64,000 bases of DNA from Pseudomonadota bacterium (GTDB taxonomy: Bacteria > Pseudomonadota > Gammaproteobacteria > Pseudomonadales > Pseudohongiellaceae): contig JAQCKF010000001.1 in NCBI GenBank assembly GCA_027592275.1, positions 124,001-188,000 of the forward strand. Reading direction: 5' to 3'. Within the stretch, counting starts at the first letter, position 1, and each line of letters opens with the position of its first letter. A program made the position numbers and the translations under genes. The notes under the pieces were generated by a model. That model was not told the DNA's origin. It saw nothing but the letters and a program-made list of their open reading frames with translations, and did not search any database. Below, one piece after another: positions 9,272-18,831 of this stretch.

Positions 9272-10807
9272 ATGACAGATAAAGATGTCGACAAGATTGA
9301 CGCTATCAATTTTGATCACAATGATAATTCAGTATTTTTAAATCAGGCTGCCACTGCACAAGTCGAAAAACCCGCGCCGTGGATTTGGTTTGGCTTGGGT
9401 GGCCTGCTGTTGCTTGCCTTAATAGTTATTTTTGTTCTTCCTTCTATTGTTTCCGAATATGAATTGCCTTTAGAGCGGCGAGTTGGTTTGGTTGATATCC
9501 CCGTTGCCGAAACTGTGGCTAATACTACAAGCGCAATCTCTCCCTTCGAAGAGTCGCAACGCGCTTTACAGCGCAAAGAAGCACAGGACGTGCTTGCTGA
9601 GTTATTGGCATATCAGGCTGAATTGGATGCTCTGGACGTAGCCGTTTGGGGGCAGCAAGATTACGCGGCCTCCTTGGAGCAGGCCAGTATTGGCGACGAG
9701 TATTATCGGAGGCAGGACTTTGTATTGGCTCGCGAATCCTACGAGATCGGCCGCGTGGGGTTAAGCAGTCTAATCGATTCGGTTTCCTCGGTTCTCGCGC
9801 AGACACTTATTGAAGCAGAGCAGGCGCTGATCGAACTGGATTCAGCAGAGGCGCTTACAAAATACACTTTAGCGCTGCTGCTCGATCCGGGAAACGAGTT
9901 GGCGCAGATAGGCGAGCAACGCGCGCTAACCTTGGACGAAGTCAGTGCGCTGTTGAAAGAGGCTGACGATTTAGTCGAGGACGGCGAATTGCAACAGGCT
10001 CTCGCGAACTACCGTGAAGTGTTAAATTTGGACGGCTACAATGAGGTTGCCGCGGGGGAAGTCGCTGCAGTATCTCTACTCATTACCGAAAACGAATTTG
10101 CCCAAATTATGTCGAGTGGTTATGTGTTGCTGCAAGCCGGCGAACCCGAAGAGGCAGTGGCCGCATTTCAGAGAGCCTCCCGACTTGGTATCAAGCAGGA
10201 TGAAGCACAGGCCGCAATCAACCAAACCGAGAACGAGATTGCGAATACCGAAATTAATCGATTAAGTGGGCTGATTACAACAGCGCTACAGAACGAGCAA
10301 TGGCAAGACGCGGTCGAACAATACGACAATGTCCTCGCTATCGATAGTAATCTACTTTTTGCAATCAACGGCCGTGACTACGCGGACAAGCGGGCGAGGT
10401 TAGATCGATTGTTAGTGGAAGCCGTAGATAATCCGGAACGATTTTCTGAGGACGAAGTTTTCGAAGAGACGCGCATATCCTATTTCATTGGTCGAGACAT
10501 TGAGAGTCCAGGGCCTAGGCTCACCGAGCAGCTAGATGAATTAGAAGCCTTCTTGGAATACTCGCTTGTGCCAATAGATATCTCTTTTAGATCAGACAAT
10601 GAGACTCAAGTTACATTACTAAGAATCGAGGACATGGGGATGTTTGAGAAAACGTCTCTCTCGCTGAAGCCGGGACGTTATGTTGCCATAGGTAAACGCA
10701 GTGGCTACAGAGAAGTTCGCGAAGAGTTTACTGTAGGCTTTGGCCTCACCCCAGAGGCTGTCATCGTTCAGTGCGATGAACCCATCGCTTCTTCAAGCAG
10801 GCGATAA
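9272..10807 (+). CDS. Single-TM TPR-like protein
   Basis: TM WIWFGLGGLLLLALIVIFVLPSIV; repeated helical segments (SIGDEYYRRQDFVLARESYEIGRVG, ELQQALANYREVLNLDGYNEVA). Confidence 0.7.
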   Translation: MTDKDVDKIDAINFDHNDNSVFLNQAATAQVEKPAPWIWFGLGGLLLLALIVIFVLPSIVSEYELPLERRVGLVDIPVAETVANTTSAISPFEESQRALQRKEAQDVLAELLAYQAELDALDVAVWGQQDYAASLEQASIGDEYYRRQDFVLARESYEIGRVGLSSLIDSVSSVLAQTLIEAEQALIELDSAEALTKYTLALLLDPGNELAQIGEQRALTLDEVSALLKEADDLVEDGELQQALANYREVLNLDGYNEVAAGEVAAVSLLITENEFAQIMSSGYVLLQAGEPEEAVAAFQRASRLGIKQDEAQAAINQTENEIANTEINRLSGLITTALQNEQWQDAVEQYDNVLAIDSNLLFAINGRDYADKRARLDRLLVEAVDNPERFSEDEVFEETRISYFIGRDIESPGPRLTEQLDELEAFLEYSLVPIDISFRSDNETQVTLLRIEDMGMFEKTSLSLKPGRYVAIGKRSGYREVREEFTVGFGLTPEAVIVQCDEPIASSSRR

Positions 10808-10810
10808 TCG

Positions 10811-12889
10811 ATGAGCAATAGTGATGAAATAAGGGATATAAATGGGGCAACTGATCCTATTACTCCCATAGACTTCACTCCGCACAGTGAAGAGACCCAA
10901 GTTTTTTCCTACAAATTTAAATGGCTGCATGTAGTGATAGCCAGTTTTCTGCTCGTATCGCTGTCGACGGGATGGTTTGTGTTAACTGCTCGATCTGTGT
11001 TTGTAGAGGTAAATCCTATAACCGCACAAATGAGCATCGATACCGGCACTAGTTTCAAGTTGGGCCAACGCTATCTAATGCGCACAGGTTCCTATCAGCT
11101 TACGCTGAAAAACGAGGGTTATCACGATACCGTCACTCGTTTATTGGTAAACCGAGAACAATCGCAGACGCATCCGTTCGTGATGCGCAAACTCCCAGGA
11201 ATTATTAGCTTCGATAGTGCAGATATCTTGGAGGCGAGAATCAGAATAGACGGTGTCGATATCGGGCAAACACCGTTAGTGAATGTAGAAGTAGAACCGG
11301 GCGAGCATCAGCTATCAATTTCAAAAGACCGGTATCTCGATTTTGGCGAGACAATCAATATCGAGGGCAGAACAGTCGAGCAGAGCTTTTCGGCAAGTTT
11401 GGAGCCCGCATGGGCGACTGTAAGCTTGACTACCACGCCAAGTGGAGCGGATGTCTTGGTGGACGGCGAACTTATTGGTAGCACACCAATAAACGCCGAA
11501 ATTATCCAGGGACAGCGTGACCTCGTATTAAAACTCGCAGGGCATAAGGCCTGGCAGGAAGAATTCGATGTGCTCGCTGGCGAAGACTTTTCTGTACCAT
11601 TGGTTGAGCTAGAACCTGCCGATGGGCTGTTGTTCATCCAGTCGAACCCTACTGCTGCAAGCGTAACAATCTCAGGGGAGTTCAAGGGGCTCACTCCGTT
11701 AGAAGTTGCACTGCCTCCGGGCCAGAATCATGAACTTACCTTTTTCAAGAACGGCTATAACTCGAACTCGCTCTCGATCCAGACGCAGGCGAACGAAGAG
11801 CGAGAGTTAACTATAGATTTGGAGCCAATATTGATGACAGTCAGTGTCATGGCTCAACCAGACGACGCCGAGCTCTATGTGGATGGCGAATTCAGAGGAG
11901 CTGCAAATCAGACCATCGAGTTGATGGCTGCAAGTCAGCAGATCGAAATCCGCAAGGCAGGCTTTATTCCCTACTCAACCGAATTCACTTCCCGTCCAGG
12001 GCTGGAACAAATAATTAGGGTCTCTCTCAAGTCTCTAGAGCAGGCACGCTTGGAACAGATTAAACCAGTAATCGTGTCGGCGGCGGGGCAGGCGCTTAAA
12101 CTATTTTATCCGGGTGCATTCACCATGGGTGCTTCGCGACGTGAAGCGGGGAGAAGGCCGAATGAGAATCTTCGCGACATCAAACTAGAAAGGCCTTTTT
12201 ATCTGGGTAATCGTGAGGTTACTAATGCTGAATTCAGATTGTTTAATGCAGAGCATAGCTCTGGAACCCTAGAGGGACTGACGCTCGACAACGAGGCGCA
12301 ACCCGTCGTCCGCATTACATGGGCCCAGGCAGCGCTATTCTGCAATTGGTTGAGCGACCAGGAATCATTGCCGCATTTTTACGAGGTCGCAGGCGAGGCT
12401 GTCGTTGGGTTCAATGCAGAGTCTCCCGGTTATCGCCTTCCCTCCGAGGCGGAGTGGGCCTGGGCAGCAAGAACCGATGGCAGCGGGAATCAGCTTAAGT
12501 ATTCCTGGGGAGACACAATTCCGCCGCCAGAAAATTCGGGAAATTTTGCGGACATAACTGCCCAGTCCTATCTTGGACAAATAATGTTCGATTACGATGA
12601 TGGCTATCTCGCAACCGCTCCGGTCGCGTCGTTCGATGTAAATCAATACGATCTTTATGATATGTCGGGCAATGTCGCCGAGTGGGTGCATGACTTTTAC
12701 GGCGCAGTTGGGGCTATAGGTGGAGTCGAGGTCGACCCGTTAGGATCGAGTGAAGGCCAATTTCATACGATTAGAGGGTCTAGCTGGGCGCACGGCTCGA
12801 TAACTGAACTGCGATTGTCTTTTCGCGATTTTGGCGAAGACGTGCGCGACGATGTTGGTTTTCGGGTAGCGCGTTATTTGGAGGAATAG
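10811..12889 (+). CDS. PEGA-repeat protein with C-terminal SUMF1/FGE-like (pseudo-enzyme) domain
   Basis: TM near N-terminus; repeated PEGA-like units (TTPSGADVLVDGELIGSTPI, SNPTAASVTISGEFKGLTPLEVALPPG); FGE-like GAFTMGASRREAGRRPNE...REVTNAEFRLF...YRLPSEAEWAWAAR...YDMSGNVAEWVHDFY...GFRVAR. Confidence 0.88.
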   Translation: MSNSDEIRDINGATDPITPIDFTPHSEETQVFSYKFKWLHVVIASFLLVSLSTGWFVLTARSVFVEVNPITAQMSIDTGTSFKLGQRYLMRTGSYQLTLKNEGYHDTVTRLLVNREQSQTHPFVMRKLPGIISFDSADILEARIRIDGVDIGQTPLVNVEVEPGEHQLSISKDRYLDFGETINIEGRTVEQSFSASLEPAWATVSLTTTPSGADVLVDGELIGSTPINAEIIQGQRDLVLKLAGHKAWQEEFDVLAGEDFSVPLVELEPADGLLFIQSNPTAASVTISGEFKGLTPLEVALPPGQNHELTFFKNGYNSNSLSIQTQANEERELTIDLEPILMTVSVMAQPDDAELYVDGEFRGAANQTIELMAASQQIEIRKAGFIPYSTEFTSRPGLEQIIRVSLKSLEQARLEQIKPVIVSAAGQALKLFYPGAFTMGASRREAGRRPNENLRDIKLERPFYLGNREVTNAEFRLFNAEHSSGTLEGLTLDNEAQPVVRITWAQAALFCNWLSDQESLPHFYEVAGEAVVGFNAESPGYRLPSEAEWAWAARTDGSGNQLKYSWGDTIPPPENSGNFADITAQSYLGQIMFDYDDGYLATAPVASFDVNQYDLYDMSGNVAEWVHDFYGAVGAIGGVEVDPLGSSEGQFHTIRGSSWAHGSITELRLSFRDFGEDVRDDVGFRVARYLEE

Positions 12890-12893
12890 GACT

Positions 12894-13160
12894 ATGCGTA
12901 AACTATTTTTGTTTGCACTGTTAAGTTTCTGCCAATTCACAATCGCGGCGGAGAATGATCCGCCGGCTCAAGATGTGGGTCCTCAAGAGGCTGTGCAAGC
13001 CGAGTCAGATAGTAGCATCGAGCCTCAAAAAGACGGCAGCGAGCTAATCGCCGCTGAGATTTTAGATACAAACGAAGATGAAGAAGAATCTTCGGGACGT
13101 TTTATTCCGACTGAGGAAATTTCACAGGACCTCGGCGTTTCGTTTCCCGTCGATATTTAG
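12894..13160 (+). CDS. Small exported acidic protein of unknown function
   Basis: Signal peptide-like MRKLFLFALLSFCQFTIAAE; tightly spaced within the operon. Confidence 0.5.
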   Translation: MRKLFLFALLSFCQFTIAAENDPPAQDVGPQEAVQAESDSSIEPQKDGSELIAAEILDTNEDEEESSGRFIPTEEISQDLGVSFPVDI

Positions 13161-13191
13161 ATTAGCAAAGCAGGAAAGCCAAGGAATCAGC

Positions 13192-14004
13192 ATGAAGCAA
13201 AGGTTGTTATCGGAAGCACTCTATCAAGTCGCTGCATTAATTATTGCGGTGATCGTTGTTCACGCAGCCTATGTAGCGGTGATACGGCCTAACGCCGATT
13301 TGATCCAGCAACAGCAAAACGTGTTACAACAGACGGATCCTAACTTCGAACCGGAGCGCTCGATCTATATTATCTTGCGCGACTTCGAGCAAGAGACATG
13401 CATAATTTTATTGCTTTGGGCGCTTTCGATGCTGGGCATGAAGGTACAGCAGACACTGCGAGAGAGGGCGCTGTTAGAGCGAACCCTGATCAACATATCC
13501 GATGGCATGAGTATATTGCCCGAAGATGCTCGCAACTATGCGCGTACGATTCAGGCGTTGCCGGAAAGAGAACGTCAATTCCTCTTGCCGAGAGCATTGC
13601 TAGCCGGTCTGCATAGATTTCAATCTACTAAAAATATTCAAGACGTAGCGACTACCATCAAGGTCGCTTGTGAAACCGAAGCAGATAGAATGGAAACGGA
13701 ACTGACGATTGTCCGCTATATTGCTTGGGCGATTCCGTCGATTGGATTCCTTGGCACCGTTCGAGGCATTGGTACGGCACTGGGCCAGGCCTATCAAGCT
13801 GTGAGCGGAGACATCGTGGGTGTTACTACCAGTCTGGGTGTGGCCTTTAACTCAACCTTCGTTGCACTTGTGGTAAGCATCTTGCTGATGTTTGTGCTTC
13901 ACCAATTACAATTGATTCAAGACAGGCTGGTATTGGATTGTCAGAACTACTGTGACGACAAAATGCTGAGACATTTGCAAGTACCAGAAAGAGATGCCAA
14001 ATAA
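13192..14004 (+). CDS. MotA/TolQ/ExbB-family proton channel-like protein
   Basis: ATG at 13192 preferred over the upstream in-frame start; WAIPSIGFLGTVRGIGTALGQAYQA and GVTTSLGVAFNSTFVALVVSILLMFVLHQLQ are MotA_ExbB signatures. Confidence 0.88.
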   Translation: MKQRLLSEALYQVAALIIAVIVVHAAYVAVIRPNADLIQQQQNVLQQTDPNFEPERSIYIILRDFEQETCIILLLWALSMLGMKVQQTLRERALLERTLINISDGMSILPEDARNYARTIQALPERERQFLLPRALLAGLHRFQSTKNIQDVATTIKVACETEADRMETELTIVRYIAWAIPSIGFLGTVRGIGTALGQAYQAVSGDIVGVTTSLGVAFNSTFVALVVSILLMFVLHQLQLIQDRLVLDCQNYCDDKMLRHLQVPERDAK

Positions 14005-15302
14005 TGAGTTTGAAAGTTATCGAGTTAAACGATAACGCCTTACGTGTTGGCGATGAGTCGGGAATCCTAATTGAGAGTCCGGGCTTCGCTTTGGTCGCGG
14101 AAAACAAAAAGCTGGTACTAGGTGAGGCTGCCAAACAACAGGCACGGATACACCCTACCAACAGCTATAACCGCTACTGGCACGAACTCAGTATTGACCC
14201 GTTGAATCAATCGCCCGGCATACGTCATTTTGCCGATATTGCCTACGCACATCTCCTACATTTAGCAGAAGCAGGCGAGATCGATGGGGATGTGATATTC
14301 GCCGTGCCAGGAAATTTTACCCGAGCGCAACTGGCTATCTTGTTGGGCCTCGTCAATCAGAGCCCGTTTCGGACAGCAGGCCTTGTGGATTCTGCGCTGG
14401 CGGCGGTGTCCTCCACGAATCTGGAGTTCGATTCCTACGTCTATGCCGAGTTGCAATTGCACCAAGTCGTGCTAACCAAAATCACAGTAGACAACGACAT
14501 TCTTAAACGGGAAGCAGTTATTCAAGTCCCGGGCGTAGGCAGTCAGAATTTCATGGATCTTATGATGCAGTTGGCTACGGATTTGTTCATTCAGCAGTGT
14601 CGATTCAACCCTCAACACGACGCAGAATCGGAGCAGCAACTGTATAATGTACTTCCTTCGTGGCTGCGGCAGGATGATGGAGATCAAAATAGTCTTCTGA
14701 TTGAACTAACGGCGAAAACAGCGGTTCACACAGCCAAGATGCCACGCAAGAGCCTGATCAGTAATTTGTCAGGACATTACAAGAGTATCGGACAACAAGT
14801 CGCTGAGCTCGCGGCAGTAGGTAATAGCAAACTACTATTGAGTCCCGAGTTCGCAGAGCTTCCTGGTTTTCATTCTTATCTTTGTGAGAGCATCAAAATA
14901 GAGCTGCTCCGAGTTGATGCGATTAGTAAGTCAGTATTCCAAAATCGCGCAAGCATTATCCGTGGTGATAAACAGGTCGAATTGGTTACAAAACTAGTCA
15001 AGATTGCGGATACGGCAAAGGCGAATGATAAGCGCGCCTTGAAAGTCGCGGCTAAGGAGGAAGAAGCAGCGACCCATGTACTCATTGGTAGTAAGGCGAT
15101 TCCTTTGGCCAAGATGGATCTCCCAGGGCAGCTTGGACGAATAGAAAAGCACGATGAAACGTTCTACTTAGATAGCGGTAAGCAAGAGTTTCTATTGAAT
15201 CAACTTAAAGTTGCCGGAAAACATGCGATTGGTTTGGGCGACTTGGTTCAGTGCAGCGAGGGTAGCGAGGTGATTCGACTAATACAGGTAAGCAATGTCT
15301 AG
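14004..15302 (+). CDS. Degenerate Hsp70/actin-fold (YegD-like) protein
   Basis: VIFAVPGNFTRAQLAILLGLVNQSPFRTAGLVDSALAAVSS resembles the Hsp70 VITVPAxFxxxQRxA...NEPxAAAL segment; 1-nt overlap with the MotA-like gene. Confidence 0.6.
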   Translation: MSLKVIELNDNALRVGDESGILIESPGFALVAENKKLVLGEAAKQQARIHPTNSYNRYWHELSIDPLNQSPGIRHFADIAYAHLLHLAEAGEIDGDVIFAVPGNFTRAQLAILLGLVNQSPFRTAGLVDSALAAVSSTNLEFDSYVYAELQLHQVVLTKITVDNDILKREAVIQVPGVGSQNFMDLMMQLATDLFIQQCRFNPQHDAESEQQLYNVLPSWLRQDDGDQNSLLIELTAKTAVHTAKMPRKSLISNLSGHYKSIGQQVAELAAVGNSKLLLSPEFAELPGFHSYLCESIKIELLRVDAISKSVFQNRASIIRGDKQVELVTKLVKIADTAKANDKRALKVAAKEEEAATHVLIGSKAIPLAKMDLPGQLGRIEKHDETFYLDSGKQEFLLNQLKVAGKHAIGLGDLVQCSEGSEVIRLIQVSNV

Positions 15303-16395
15303 TAGCAAAGCAAGACGCAGAAATCTAAACCCCATCAGCCTGGCATTCCTAGATGTCATGTTCTGTGGGTTTGGTGCTGTGATTTTGATTTTCCTAATTC
15401 TTGATCATAACAGCACAGTGACCCCCTCGGAGCAGAACCCCGATCTGGCCGCCGAGGTAAATTTGCTGCGGGAAGAGGTCAGGGACGGTGAGTTAGGTCT
15501 GGTTCAGCTGCGCAACATCTACTCCGATGTGAGTTTCGAAGTTGTGACTGCCGAGGGTTTGGCTACTCAGATTCAGGAGCAGCTACAAACGTTCCTGCAA
15601 GAGTTAGCAGCCCTGGAAAATTCAAGCGTTGCTACCGAAAAGAGCATCGAACAACTGCGCGCAGACGTACAAGCCCTGGAAGAGGAGCTACTGCGTCTGC
15701 AGGCGAGCGCCTTCGAGCAGGAAGGCAATAGCGTGCGGCAATTCTTAGGAGACGGAAGCCGACAGTATTTATCTGGTTTATTTTTGGGCGGCCAGCGTAT
15801 TCTAATATTGGTAGACAGCTCTGCGAGTATGCTCGACAGCACGCTGGTGAATATTATTCGTACTCGCAACATGTCAGACGATCGCAAGAAGCAGGCTCCT
15901 AAGTGGCAGCGAGTTGTTAAGACCGTAGACTGGATTAGCACACAACTGCCAATCACGAGTCGCTACCAAATCTGGGAATTCAACGAGGATCTCAAATCAG
16001 TGTTGGGTGGCTCTCTAGACAGCTGGCAAGAAGTCGCAGACCGAGATGGGCTTAACGATGCGATCGAGAATGTGAAGGATATCGTGCCGGCGAATGGCAC
16101 AAACTTGGAACAAGTTTTTAGGGCTGTCGCAAATATGTCACCAATGCCGGACAATATTTTCCTGATAACTGATGGTTTACCCACTCTAAGCGACCGCGGC
16201 TCGAATGATGCTCTGGTCACGCCCGCGGAGCGTATGGAGCTTTACGAAGATGCCTTGGAAGAGCTGCCTCGGGGCATACCGGTCAACGTCGTGCTGCTGC
16301 CCTTGGAAGGAGACCCCAGCGCTGCCGCAGCTTATTGGCAGCTTGCCCAGTACACTACTGGTTCTTTTATATCGCCCTCGAAGGATTGGCCATGA
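15295..16395 (+). CDS. TM-anchored VWA-domain protein, MotB/TolR-like N-terminus (paralog 1)
   Basis: NPISLAFLDVMFCGFGAVILIFLIL TM; coiled coil; MIDAS DSSAS in ILILVDSSASMLDSTL. Confidence 0.82.
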   Translation: MSSSKARRRNLNPISLAFLDVMFCGFGAVILIFLILDHNSTVTPSEQNPDLAAEVNLLREEVRDGELGLVQLRNIYSDVSFEVVTAEGLATQIQEQLQTFLQELAALENSSVATEKSIEQLRADVQALEEELLRLQASAFEQEGNSVRQFLGDGSRQYLSGLFLGGQRILILVDSSASMLDSTLVNIIRTRNMSDDRKKQAPKWQRVVKTVDWISTQLPITSRYQIWEFNEDLKSVLGGSLDSWQEVADRDGLNDAIENVKDIVPANGTNLEQVFRAVANMSPMPDNIFLITDGLPTLSDRGSNDALVTPAERMELYEDALEELPRGIPVNVVLLPLEGDPSAAAAYWQLAQYTTGSFISPSKDWP

Positions 16396-17393
16396 GACGT
16401 AAGCGCGGAGAAACAGATTCTTTTTCAGTATCTTTCCTTGACGTAGCTGCCTGTGGCTTCGGTGCCATGATTATCTTGCTGATGATTACGAAGTCTGGTG
16501 AGCCAGTTTCCATCGAGTTCGTAGATGTACCACCGGAGGGGGCAATCACTGAGTTGCAGGAACAGTTGTTCGCCATTCGTGGAGAAACCACAATCTATAA
16601 CCGTGACTTGAATGCCAAGCACGAGCAACTCTCCGCCATGAAGGATCGTATAGCTAGACTGCAGAGAGATCTGGATGACGCAAAGGGCCGTTTTCAAACC
16701 TCGAACCAGTTATCGACCGAAATTACCGACGAGGTGGGACGCCTTGCCATAGCACAACAAAGCATGACTCAAGAGATGCAGCGCCTGCTCGCGAACAGCA
16801 GTGCACCGGAGAACAACGCGATTGGTGGCGTGCCTGTAGATAGCGAGTACATTATCTTCGTGATCGATACCTCGGGCAGTATGTATGGCAATGCTTGGAA
16901 CAAGATGCTTGGTGTTATTGATGACACGCTGAATGTTTATCCCGAAGTTAAGGGAATTCAGATCATGAATGACATGGGCGATTATATGTTCGATTCTTAT
17001 CGGGGTCAGTGGATTCCAGATACGCCTGGGCGTCGAAACACTATTGTTTCTACGCTGCGAACCTGGAATCCCTTCAGTAACAGTAGCCCCGTAGAAGGAG
17101 TGACGCGCGCTATAAATACCTTCTACGAGCCCGGTAAGAAAATTAGTATCTATGTGATCGGTGATGATTTTCAGCCTGGCGGGTCTATTCAGAACGTATT
17201 GCAGACGATTGATCGAATCAACTTGGAAGACGAGAACGGTGATAGATTAGTCCGCATTCACGGCATCGGCTTTCCTGTCATTTTTGCGGGGCAAGCGCGA
17301 TATCGGCAGAGTGTTTATAGATATTCGACTCTAATGCGAGAGATGACGCAGCGAAATGGTGGTACATTCGTAGGTCTGAATGATTTCCAGTGA
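16392..17393 (+). CDS. TM-anchored VWA-domain protein, MotB/TolR-like N-terminus (paralog 2)
   Basis: ATG at 16392 overlaps the previous stop; DSFSVSFLDVAACGFGAMIILLMI TM; coiled coil; MIDAS DTSGS in IIFVIDTSGSMYGNAW. Confidence 0.82.
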   Translation: MRRKRGETDSFSVSFLDVAACGFGAMIILLMITKSGEPVSIEFVDVPPEGAITELQEQLFAIRGETTIYNRDLNAKHEQLSAMKDRIARLQRDLDDAKGRFQTSNQLSTEITDEVGRLAIAQQSMTQEMQRLLANSSAPENNAIGGVPVDSEYIIFVIDTSGSMYGNAWNKMLGVIDDTLNVYPEVKGIQIMNDMGDYMFDSYRGQWIPDTPGRRNTIVSTLRTWNPFSNSSPVEGVTRAINTFYEPGKKISIYVIGDDFQPGGSIQNVLQTIDRINLEDENGDRLVRIHGIGFPVIFAGQARYRQSVYRYSTLMREMTQRNGGTFVGLNDFQ

Positions 17394-17432
17394 TTTGACG
17401 GCGAGAGTTAGTCGCTTAGAATAAGGTTAATA

Positions 17433-18059
17433 ATGAGTACAGTGAGTGGATCGATGACAGGCAGGGTGAAAACGGCACTGATATTTGTGGCAGCGCTCTA
17501 CCTAACTGCCTGTGGCGTGAACAACGTAGTTATCGAGGGAAGCTTCCCTACGCCCAAGATCAATAAGCTACCTCTCAACGTGGCGGTCTATTACGATCCT
17601 GCACTCACAGAATTTGCCTATATCGAATACTCTGAAACTGGGAGTGAAGAATACAATATTGCCAGCGGGCAATCCCATATTGAGCTTTTTAGCACAGTAC
17701 TGCCCGCTATGTTTGACGGGGTCGTAGTGGTCAATTCGATCGAAGAGGCAAAGGACTTGGGCGTCGATGCGATTTTCGCGCCAATTATAGAAGAGTTTCA
17801 ATTGGCCCTGCCAGCCAAGACCAAACTCGATGTCTACGAGATTTGGATTAAATACAATATGCGTTTGATGACGGCTGATGGCGACTATATCGCGGACTGG
17901 GTGTTGACTTCGTATGGTAAGACTCCGACTGAGTCGCTACGTTCGGTAGAAGCCGCAATCAATGCGGCGGCTATAGTTGCGCTTCGTGACCTAGCTTCGA
18001 GTTTTTCTCTAAGCTTCTCACAGGTTCCGGAAGTTAAAGATTGGTTAAATACGTTGTAG
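17433..18059 (+). CDS. Predicted lipoprotein of unknown function
   Basis: Lipobox-like LYLTAC; same strand and spacing as the operon. Confidence 0.65.
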   Translation: MSTVSGSMTGRVKTALIFVAALYLTACGVNNVVIEGSFPTPKINKLPLNVAVYYDPALTEFAYIEYSETGSEEYNIASGQSHIELFSTVLPAMFDGVVVVNSIEEAKDLGVDAIFAPIIEEFQLALPAKTKLDVYEIWIKYNMRLMTADGDYIADWVLTSYGKTPTESLRSVEAAINAAAIVALRDLASSFSLSFSQVPEVKDWLNTL

Positions 18060-18104
18060 TGGAAATTAAGAGTTGTACTTGAGTCGATTGACACGAGGAC
18101 TATC

Positions 18105-18773
18105 ATGAAGCACTTTCTAGGGAAAAATAGGTTTGGCATTGCCCTGCTGCTTTTGGCTTCGCTTGCCTCCTGCACGACCACGACTATCGATGAGTTTCGC
18201 CAAGGCGAAACTGGCATAGAGAATCACGAGTCGGTAGTTATTCTTGGGCGACGACAGGCCAGCGACTACGAGACGCGTTCCAAATTTGTAGAATGTGTCG
18301 GTGAGCGGATGACTCGTGGCGAGAACTCAATCAGTGTTGTGCCGGAACAAGAATTTGTTGATGCGATGTTCCCATGGTTTGAACCAAGAACTGCGCCTTT
18401 ACGTACTCGTGATTTGGAGCGCCTGATGACCGAAGCAGTTGTCTCTGAAAGGATGACTGAGTTTGGAGTTCGTTACATAGTTTGGCTGGATGGCTTCACC
18501 GAAACAACGGATCGCAGCGGATCAATATCTTGCACAATCGGCCCAGGGGGCGCGGGCTGCTTTGGTTTTGGGTCATGGGAAGATGACGCCAATTTTGATG
18601 CTCGTGTTTGGGATGTAGGCTCTTTAACGAACGTAGGCACCATAAGCACGGATGCAACTGGCCAGTCCTATCTTCCAGCATTCATTATTCCAATACCGCT
18701 AATAGCCAGGGTTGAAGCAAACGCCTGCTCACGCCTCGCAACTCAGCTTAAAGATTTCGTAAACGGTAGTTGA
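18105..18773 (+). CDS. Predicted lipoprotein of unknown function
   Basis: Lipobox LASLASC. Confidence 0.65.
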   Translation: MKHFLGKNRFGIALLLLASLASCTTTTIDEFRQGETGIENHESVVILGRRQASDYETRSKFVECVGERMTRGENSISVVPEQEFVDAMFPWFEPRTAPLRTRDLERLMTEAVVSERMTEFGVRYIVWLDGFTETTDRSGSISCTIGPGGAGCFGFGSWEDDANFDARVWDVGSLTNVGTISTDATGQSYLPAFIIPIPLIARVEANACSRLATQLKDFVNGS

Positions 18774-18831
18774 TTTGCGGCTAATTACTTAAGTGCTTAA
18801 TGCGTTAAGCAAACTATATAGAGGTGGCACT

